From Clostridia bacterium (GTDB lineage: Bacteria > Bacillota > Clostridia > Christensenellales > Christensenellaceae): a stretch of 35,874 nt of DNA. Location of the stretch: assembly GCA_014805015.1 (NCBI GenBank), contig JAAUYQ010000049.1, positions 1 through 35,874 on the forward strand. Direction: 5' to 3'. Below, piece by piece: positions 30,737-35,874 of this stretch (positions are counted from its first letter, which is position 1; every line of letters begins with the position of its first letter). The position numbers and the translations under genes were made by a program. The notes under the pieces were generated by a model that was not told the origin of the DNA, did no database searches, and worked only from the letters and a program-made list of their open reading frames with translations.

Positions 30737-31822
30737 TTATCCTGCCCCCACGATTTTCTGTGATATTTGATCCGCGCCGCGCGTGATGCTGGCTAGCAGC
30801 ACAACCTTCACGGCGATATTTATGCCCCAGGTAACAGTCGGCTGGAACAGGCGTACGGCATCCACGTCGTCCGGGTCCGCTCCGCCAAAGAGATTCGCAA
30901 TGTTCTGCGCAGCTTCCTCAAGGCCTGGGAAAAGCGAGCTCTCGTCAACCATAGATGCTGTGAAAACGATGACTGCAATCGCAATCACGCTCACTTCCAG
31001 GCATACCGCAAACCAGTTCTTGAGGAAGTGTTTGCCTATGTCCTGTGTTTCCGATCCGGCGAACGTCGCCAGCGGTATCGGTGCAATGGCCGCATATATA
31101 TACATCTTGAAGAAGCGCAGCGCCAGCGTCACGACCACAACAAGGCCGCAGCAGAACACAACGATCCATACTGCAACCAGTGCAATCAGCGGCACCAGCA
31201 TCTGCAGGAACATCCAGATCTTTGAGAGCCAGTTCGCATCGTTCATGGCCTCGCCAAAAGCGGTATACGATTGTTCAAGTCCGGCCGGCAGCAAGGCGCC
31301 GCTGTTTGCGTATCCCATCTGCGCCATGATTGTGTCGTTGATCCGTGCGCAGATAAGCAGGATCGTTTCCATCAGGCCAAAGCTGACCTCGATAATTGCA
31401 TAGATCAGCATGAAGCGGACAACCCATGACATGACCTCCCGTGCATCAATCTTGTGAAGCCCGTCCACATGCCGGAAGAAAGAGATAGCCCACAGTATGA
31501 GCATGATGCCGACAGCTATCGGCTTGAGGCCGCTGCTTCTGCCGGCGGCACCGTCTGTACCGTGTATCTTTTGCGTAATCTCCCAGCCGTTTGCACTCCA
31601 CTGGTCCGGTGTCTGGGTTATCAGGGTCGTGGCAGTCTGGAGGAATGTGCCCCACATGCCGACAATATTCTGCGCTACATCAAGCAGTATGATCCCGCTG
31701 CTTGATGCGTCGGCATCTTCATCAGCATCGTCATCTCCCGGATCCGCCAGCACTCCCGCCGGCAGCGCCAGCAGGATAAGCAGAGCAATAAGCAACGCCG
31801 TGATCTTCTTTGTTTTACTCAC
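30737..31822 (-). CDS. TrbL/VirB6-like channel membrane protein
   Basis: The start is the GTG at 31822, preceded by AGAGG and giving a normal signal peptide (SKTKKITALLIALLIL, cleavage after GVLA); the frame is open up to an ATG at 31864. The mature part has an acidic stretch (DDDADEDADAS) and about six transmembrane helices, including GIMLILWAISFFRHVDG, IALVAVWIVVFCCGLVVVV and CLEVSVIAIAVIVFTASMV. The order of genes (after the pilin-like gene, before PrgI and VirB4) is that of Tn1549/CTn-type elements and supports the VirB6 role in the inner-membrane channel. Confidence 0.8.
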   Translation of the reverse strand: MSKTKKITALLIALLILLALPAGVLADPGDDDADEDADASSSGIILLDVAQNIVGMWGTFLQTATTLITQTPDQWSANGWEITQKIHGTDGAAGRSSGLKPIAVGIMLILWAISFFRHVDGLHKIDAREVMSWVVRFMLIYAIIEVSFGLMETILLICARINDTIMAQMGYANSGALLPAGLEQSYTAFGEAMNDANWLSKIWMFLQMLVPLIALVAVWIVVFCCGLVVVVTLALRFFKMYIYAAIAPIPLATFAGSETQDIGKHFLKNWFAVCLEVSVIAIAVIVFTASMVDESSLFPGLEEAAQNIANLFGGADPDDVDAVRLFQPTVTWGINIAVKVVLLASITRGADQISQKIVGAG

Positions 31823-31888
31823 GGCGTGCCTCTGTGACCTCAGCTGTTCCCATCGCATATGCACCGGCTCTCCGCCCGCTCATAGAGC

Positions 31889-31935
31889 AGGCTGCGGCCG
31901 GCTTTCCCTCCTTTCGGCGCGGGGGGCCGCAGCCT
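31889..31935 (-). promoter_or_regulatory. Perfect 11-bp hairpin upstream of the TrbL/VirB6-like gene
   Basis: AGGCTGCGGCC (31889-31899) and GGCCGCAGCCT (31925-31935) pair perfectly. On the coding strand the 25-base loop exposes AAAGGAGGGAAAG, a strong Shine-Dalgarno-like run. A 22-codon open frame (ATG at 31880 region) follows the hairpin and overlaps the GTG start of the next gene. The hairpin may set the expression ratio between pilin-like and channel proteins. Nothing else is seen in 31823-31970. Confidence 0.4.
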
Positions 31936-31970
31936 CCCGCAAGTCTTCCGTATCTCATGCAGTATCAGAC

Positions 31971-32456
31971 TCAGGAGCCGGAGCGGTCGAAGTTGATAAG
32001 GTTGTCGATGTCGTCGCCGGTAACAGCCTCAATGACGAATCTGACCGAAACCGCAATGGCACCGCCAACGATCGCCATGATTGCTTTGCTCTTCTGCGAA
32101 TCGTCATGGCTCTGCATGGAGATCGCAAGCGACAGAACACCAAATGCAATGAAGCAGATGCCGACGCCCATCAGCAGGTTCAGAAGGAAATTCGTCGTGT
32201 TCTTTACAACTTCAGTAGCGTCGGGTGTTCCGCCGCCGCCGCCGCTTGCACCGGCTGTGACAGCTGCCGTCATCGTACCGGAGAAAGCACCGGTCATAGC
32301 TGTAATCAGCTTGCCTTTGCGCCAGTTTTCGGCTGCCTCGTCCGGGATAGCTGCGTCGAGCACAGCCTGGGCCTGTTCTGCCTTGCGCCGGAAGAAACCG
32401 CCATGCAGCTTCTTCTCGCGCTTCTCAAGCGTGGATCTTGTCAGTTTGGGGATCAT
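31971..32456 (-). CDS. Maff2/VirB2-like small membrane protein
   Basis: The protein has 161 residues. A charged N-terminus (KLTRSTLEKREKKLHGGFF) is followed by a Gly-rich hinge (GASGGGGG) and two transmembrane helices (FLLNLLMGVGICFIAFGVLSLAI and AIMAIVGGAIAVSVRFVIEAV). This fits the Maff2/TrbC-type protein found between virD4 and the TrbL gene in Gram-positive elements and thought to be VirB2-like. Its ATG overlaps the virD4 stop as ATGA, with AGGAG just upstream. The N-terminal extension is longer than in most Maff2 proteins. Confidence 0.75.
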   Translation of the reverse strand: MIPKLTRSTLEKREKKLHGGFFRRKAEQAQAVLDAAIPDEAAENWRKGKLITAMTGAFSGTMTAAVTAGASGGGGGTPDATEVVKNTTNFLLNLLMGVGICFIAFGVLSLAISMQSHDDSQKSKAIMAIVGGAIAVSVRFVIEAVTGDDIDNLINFDRSGS

Positions 32457-32899
32457 TCACTTCTCCTTTCTCCCTGGTTCTGGTTATGTGAAGACTGCAG
32501 GTTTGCCGAAAGCTGGTTTGCCTGCGATCTTGTTAAACCGCCCTGGTAGACTTCGCCGTCACTTTCCAGCGGATACTCGAACATCAGCATTTCCTGCTGC
32601 ATGCGCTCAAGCTCCGCTTTCTCCGCGTCATTTATTCGGTTGAAATTCTGCGTAAATGTGGGCGCGCCGCCCATGGCGATTTTTTTGAAGTTAGGGTGCT
32701 TGGTGATGTTGTACTTGTCGTCGATGACGCCGTACTCACCGCGCACCATGACAATGCACTTGTCGTCCGGAAGTCCGCGCACCTCGCCTTTGGTCATGAG
32801 GTCGCGGCCCGATACTTGCTCGTTCTCGGAAAAACTGCTTCCGCTTTTGCCGCCGGTACGTATCTTGATGGTTTCTTTATCGAGCGCTTCACTCAGGTA
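32453..32899 (-). CDS. virD4: VirD4 coupling protein, last exon
   Basis: This exon encodes the C-terminal 148 residues of VirD4. It begins YLSEALDKETIKI, which directly continues NEAFTWK from the exon at 35419-35600, the normal family order (T-x-K-Y-x-S-x-L-x-K-E-T). It then carries GRDLMTKGEVRGLPDDKCIVMVRGEYGVIDDKY, typical of the VirD4/TraG C-terminus. The ATG seen farther upstream at 33004 lies in intron domain V and is not a real start. It ends with ATGA overlap into the pilin-like gene. Confidence 0.85.
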   Translation of the reverse strand, partial: YLSEALDKETIKIRTGGKSGSSFSENEQVSGRDLMTKGEVRGLPDDKCIVMVRGEYGVIDDKYNITKHPNFKKIAMGGAPTFTQNFNRINDAEKAELERMQQEMLMFEYPLESDGEVYQGGLTRSQANQLSANLQSSHNQNQGERRSE

Positions 32900-32959
32900 G
32901 TAGGGTAAGTACCCGGCGCCATTTCCGGGTTGCTCCGGCTGGTTTCCATGCACTCCCCC

Positions 32960-32997
32960 CCAAACCGTACGTACACGTCTCCGTGTATACGGCTTTC
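32960..32997 (-). ncRNA. Domain V of the virD4 group II intron
   Basis: The hairpin has an AGC triad (AAAGCCGTAT), the opposite strand GTACGGTTT, an AC bulge, and an upper stem ACACG/CGTGT closed by a GAGA tetraloop. All pairs are intact. Confidence 0.85.
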
Positions 32998-33004
32998 CAG
33001 ACAT

Positions 33005-34822
33005 TCAGTCGAGTTTTCCTGCATGTAATTTGTCGTGGCACTCTCGGCACAAGGCGATAGTTTTACGGTTTCGCTCGATCATGCGGCGTTCCCATGCCTT
33101 TTTGCCTTTGAGGTCCTTGAGTTTGTGGACGTGGTGCATTTCGATGTCATCTGTTTCTTTTCCGCACCATTCACACTTGTGTGCTTTAAGCCGATCTATC
33201 AGGCTTGTACTCGTGTCGTGCAGCACAGGTGTTCTGTCCGGGTTCTGGTCATTGATCCTGGTATTGCGGACAAAGCCCTTGTTGTAGAACACTGCTGTGT
33301 TCTTCTTTCCGGTTTTCGTCTCGTACTGCACCGCAAAATCTTTACCCATTCGGTATTTGGCCTTGATTTTGCTGATAGTGGTTCTGTATTTTCCGGCAAA
33401 TGTCTTGTACATGCTGTACTCCATGACGTAAGCAAACTTGCTGAGCACGCTGACGTTATTTGCCAGTCTGTAGTAGTTGTACAGTCCCCGGATTTCCGAG
33501 TTGTATTGACTCAGAATTTCCAGGTCGTCGCGGACTTGGAGTGCAGGCCGGTGTACCGGCTCGTATACTTCTTTTCCGTTGACATACTTAATCTTGAGTG
33601 CGCCATACCCGAGGAGTCTTTTGACCCACGCGCTTTTTGGAACCTGCAGCAGCACGTTCCCAGAGAAGGCGCGCTTGGCTACGCCATCTTTGTTCTTTCT
33701 GATGCCATTGTCGTTCCGCGTTGAAACTTCGTAGCCCAGAAATCTTGCGAAGTCGTGCCCATGAGTGATGAGCGTTTTTTCATCACTCATTACGAGGTGC
33801 AGTTGCTCCTTGAGGAACATCCCAATTTCGCTCTTGATTTTGCGGGCATCCTCTTTGGATCCGATGACTCCGATTAGGAAGTCATCTGCGTAGCGCACAT
33901 AGTTCAGCCGTCTGAAGTTTGGATCGTATGGATCCTGCGAGGGGAGCGCATTTCTCCGATTGGTGAGATCTGCGATTTCGTCCCGCTTTGCCTTTATTTC
34001 GGCAGGTGTCCAGACGGCTTCGTTGGTTTTCAGTTCTTTTTGCGCCGCTCTCACGGCGCGGGCCAGCAAGTCATATTCATGGTTATTGGCTCGTCTCTTG
34101 CCTGACCAGAACTCTTCTGCGGTGTTAGTCACAAATTTGTCCAATTCGTGCAGGTAGATGTTAGCCAGTACCGGGCTCACAATTGAACCCTGTGGTGTGC
34201 CAGAATACGTCCCGACTCGCCGCCAGTCATCCATGTACCCTGCCCTCAGCATTTTCCACAGCAGATCAATGAATTTTTCGTCATCAATCCGGCGTCTTAC
34301 GAGGTCAATGAGCACGTGGTGGTCGATGTTATCGAAGCAGCCCTTGATATCGCCCTCGATGAACCACTTGGTTCCTTTGAAGAGCTTTGTGACTTGCGCA
34401 AGAGCGATATGGCAGCTTCTTTCCGGCCTAAAGCCATGAGAGCAGTCGAGAAACAGCGGTTCCCAGATGGCTTCAAGAATCATCCGAACGATTTCCTGTA
34501 CCATCTTGTCTTCGAACCCTGGCAGACCCAGTGTCCTTGTTTTTCCGTTGTCCTTTGGTATGACCACCCTGCGCGCTGGCTTCGGTCGGTAACTTAGGTC
34601 TCGCATGTTTGCGATCAGCTTTTCTATACGCTTCTCGCTCATGCCGTCGATTGTGAGTCCGTCTGCGCCGGACGTCATGGCCCCGGCATTCTTGCTCAGA
34701 TGACTGTAAGCAAGCAGGTAGAACTCAGGATTGTAGAGATATCTGTACAGTCTGCTGTACTTGTAGCTCGGGTTACACGCATGTTTCCCCAACTGTTCCA
34801 AAACATACTCAGGATTTTGCAT
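33005..34822 (-). CDS. ltrA: Group II intron reverse transcriptase/maturase with HNH endonuclease
   Basis: The protein has 605 residues. The ATG at 34822 follows GGGGAGGAG. It has the same layout as the virB4 intron protein: GLPGFEDKMVQE, CSHGFRPERSCH, GDIKGCFDNIDHH, SGTPQGSIVSPVLAN, the active site YVRYADDF, a maturase region, and HNH motifs CEWCG, EMHHVHKLKDLKG and CRECHDKLH. The two proteins are clearly homologous along their whole length yet differ at many positions, so they are not recent copies. It should drive splicing of its own intron and retrohoming. Confidence 0.9.
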   Translation of the reverse strand: MQNPEYVLEQLGKHACNPSYKYSRLYRYLYNPEFYLLAYSHLSKNAGAMTSGADGLTIDGMSEKRIEKLIANMRDLSYRPKPARRVVIPKDNGKTRTLGLPGFEDKMVQEIVRMILEAIWEPLFLDCSHGFRPERSCHIALAQVTKLFKGTKWFIEGDIKGCFDNIDHHVLIDLVRRRIDDEKFIDLLWKMLRAGYMDDWRRVGTYSGTPQGSIVSPVLANIYLHELDKFVTNTAEEFWSGKRRANNHEYDLLARAVRAAQKELKTNEAVWTPAEIKAKRDEIADLTNRRNALPSQDPYDPNFRRLNYVRYADDFLIGVIGSKEDARKIKSEIGMFLKEQLHLVMSDEKTLITHGHDFARFLGYEVSTRNDNGIRKNKDGVAKRAFSGNVLLQVPKSAWVKRLLGYGALKIKYVNGKEVYEPVHRPALQVRDDLEILSQYNSEIRGLYNYYRLANNVSVLSKFAYVMEYSMYKTFAGKYRTTISKIKAKYRMGKDFAVQYETKTGKKNTAVFYNKGFVRNTRINDQNPDRTPVLHDTSTSLIDRLKAHKCEWCGKETDDIEMHHVHKLKDLKGKKAWERRMIERNRKTIALCRECHDKLHAGKLD

Positions 34823-35087
34823 GGCGCGTTACGCTCCTCCCCTTTTCTGTACTGGTCCAATGTCCTGCCGCCCTTCGCCATGCAGCCGGCTTTCCCGGCC
34901 TCGGACTACTACGACGGCTCCGTTGCCATGCTGGGTATTCAACGCCGACGCGTATAGCCGTTTGGCGGCATCCCAGTTTAGGCAATCTCCGTTTAGCTGG
35001 TGAGAATAGCTTGTTGCGGTGTCGGATCGGATTTTCGTCCGTTACCACCCACTGTGGTTGATTACTGCAGATGCAATGGACCGCGCG

Positions 35088-35093
35088 TGGAAA
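35088..35093 (-). other. Candidate EBS1 of the virD4 intron
   Basis: On the minus strand this reads TTTCCA, a perfect complement to the last six bases of the 5' exon (TGGAAA). It is 325 bases from the intron start, in the same surrounding sequence as the EBS1 candidate of the virB4 intron (flanked by CTGCAG-containing stems). Confidence 0.6.
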
Positions 35094-35418
35094 TATCGCG
35101 CTGCCCTGCAGTACACGGCGACAGTCACCTTTCGCCGTCAGCTTCACTAGACCCTCTTGGACTGTCCTTCAAGCAATTCAGCCTTGGTCCTCATCCGCAA
35201 CCTTTTATCTTGCCGTTCGGTCGCACGTGGTGACTCCGAGACTTACGGCTTTTCCGGCATGCTACCGTCCCCTTGCAGGTTTCCCCTCAGAGTGAGCCGG
35301 ATGATAATAAAGTGGGGCAGAGGCCCCGGTTGCATCTTTTCTTTACTGCCTTGCCAGGGCAGGATTCTCAGCCAGCCGCGGGCCTGTGCTGCTTGCGCAG
35401 CGGCCCTTGCGGACGCAC

Positions 35419-35600
35419 TTTCCACGTAAACGCCTCGTTTCCGCCAAGATAGATTAAAGAGTCGCAATTGCCTGCAATTGACTCCCAATCTTTCTCATAT
35501 AGCTTCTTCAGCTGTGTCATGTTCTGAAGAAAGATGTTGATGGATATTTCGTACTTCCGGCAGGTAGCCAGGACCTGCTCGAAGCTGTCTGGTACAGCAA
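35419..35600 (-). CDS. virD4: VirD4 coupling protein, internal exon
   Basis: The exon of 182 bases encodes about 61 residues from AVPDSFEQVLATCRKYEI through INIFLQNMTQLKKLYEKDW and NCDSLIYLGGNEAFTWK, the conserved core after Walker B of VirD4 ATPases, which pump relaxase-bound DNA into the channel. The family consensus before this point is DEFANVALPDEF. With one base from the missing upstream exon, the first codon here becomes V, giving NVAVPDSF. The apparent ATG at 35688 lies in intron sequence. Walker A and B are beyond the window. Confidence 0.85.
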
Positions 35601-35648
35601 ATAGCGATAGGTAAGCGTTTGATCTGATCTCCGGCTTTTCCCCCGCTC

Positions 35649-35684
35649 TACACCGTGCAAGCGCCTTTCGGCGCACACGGCGTG
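35649..35684 (-). ncRNA. Domain V-like hairpin of the third intron
   Basis: CCGTGT and GCACGG form the lower stem (with a T-G wobble), a TT bulge sits on the 3' side, and GCGCC/GGCGC closed by GAAA form the upper stem. The triad position reads CGC, a known alternative to AGC in group II introns. Confidence 0.65.
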
Positions 35685-35742
35685 CCATCGTCTGCAGGCT
35701 TATCGCCTGGGCGATGATCTCAGATGATGTGAAACAAAAAGA

Positions 35743-35874
35743 CTATTCGCGTTCAGTGCCGCCGGTACTCTTCCCGCTGCTCTTCCGCGATTTTTCGTAG
35801 GCTGCCCGTCCCTCCGGCGTGTAGGGCACATGATCGCGCTTCTTGTAGTGCGGCGCTTTGGTCTTGACGTATGC
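35743..35874 (-). CDS. C-terminal end of a protein encoded in the third intron (partial)
   Basis: Only the last 43 residues are in the window. They are strongly basic, with HYKKRDHVPYTPEGRAAYEK and a Lys/Ser/Gly tail ending TERE. The position just before domain V is where intron-encoded reverse transcriptases end. A basic C-terminus is compatible with a DNA-binding domain, but no HNH motif is visible. The identification as an intron-encoded protein is inference from position alone. Confidence 0.45.
   Translation of the reverse strand, partial: AYVKTKAPHYKKRDHVPYTPEGRAAYEKSRKSSGKSTGGTERE

Larger units (their letters stand above)
32900..35418 (-). mobile_element. Group II intron in virD4
   Basis: The intron of 2519 bases starts GTGCG (35418-35414) and ends CTTACCCTAC (32900). 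Its size, end sequences, domain V and encoded protein match the virB4 intron, so the two are close relatives in different target sites. Splicing joins TGG-AAA to TAC-CTG in frame. About 595 bases of non-coding intron RNA lie between the 5' end and the reverse transcriptase gene. Confidence 0.9.
35601..35874 (-). mobile_element. Third group II intron in virD4, 3' part, of a different type
   Basis: The 3' end is placed at 35601, after CTTACCTATCGCTAT, because the VirD4 frame and consensus fit exactly there and the end resembles bacterial domain VI. A domain V-like hairpin with a CGC triad lies at 35649-35684. An open frame ends 58 bases upstream of it. The intron runs out of the window, and its 5' end is not seen. 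It differs in its end sequence and domain V from the other two introns. Confidence 0.65.

Noticed and set aside
32453-33004. Start codon at 33004 for a 183-residue protein
   Set aside because: The first 35 residues are translated from intron domains V and VI. The virD4 sequence begins at 32899.
35368-35688. Separate small gene starting at 35688
   Set aside because: Its first 29 codons lie in the third intron's domains V and VI and its last 16 in the next intron. Only the centre is virD4 exon.
35601-35874. IStron or TnpB-type element as the third interruption of virD4
   Set aside because: A domain V-like hairpin with bulge and GAAA tip and a domain VI-like end fit a group II intron better. 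No TnpB motif is seen in the partial frame, although the missing 5' part leaves some doubt.

Overview
The window is accessory DNA, most likely from an integrative and conjugative element (or a large conjugative plasmid) of a GC-rich Gram-positive bacterium of the Bacillota, probably an anaerobic gut lineage. The evidence is the purine-rich ribosome binding sites, a Gram-positive cell-wall sorting signal (IAKTG), Ser/Ala-rich secreted proteins, a dockerin-like tail, a BspA-like repeat, and a Tn1549/CTn-like order of type IV secretion genes. The species cannot be told from the sequence. No tRNA, rRNA, CRISPR array, relaxase, integrase or replication gene was seen. Almost every gene lies on the minus strand; only one clear gene (14777-15562) lies on the plus strand.

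Right part (19.7-35.9 kb): a conjugation operon read right to left. The order is virD4 coupling ATPase, a Maff2/VirB2-like pilin, a TrbL/VirB6-like channel protein, a PrgI/VirB3-like protein with an unusual long tail, the VirB4 ATPase, and a very large NlpC/P60 cell-wall hydrolase that ends at a strong terminator. Both ATPase genes are split by group II introns that carry reverse transcriptase/maturase/HNH proteins. Joining the predicted exons restores the VirB4 and VirD4 frames exactly. For each of the two complete introns a six-base EBS1 candidate complementary to the 5' exon end lies about 320 bases into the intron. A third intron of a different type, cut by the window edge, interrupts virD4 again just after its Walker B region, so two conjugation ATPases appear to need three splicing events.

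Middle part (13.1-19.7 kb): small accessory genes. These are a Rad52-like single-strand annealing protein, an acidic 285-residue protein of unknown function, a tight operon of membrane proteins (one with a J-like N-terminus), and a cluster of zinc-ribbon and membrane proteins, one with a possible NPCBM-like C-terminal domain, transcribed on both sides of a short divergent promoter region.

Left part (0-13 kb): three large secreted proteins in a row. The first has an IAKTG wall anchor and VaFE-like domains, the second a BspA-like repeat, and the third Ig-like repeats with a dockerin-like end. Hairpins follow each gene, and a coupled 20-residue leader precedes the first. They may act in adhesion or mating-pair contact (inference). 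At the far left is a two-gene toxin-antitoxin-like unit: a Panacea-domain protein followed by a GNAT-like acetyltransferase, with a perfect hairpin between them and an operator-like palindrome upstream.
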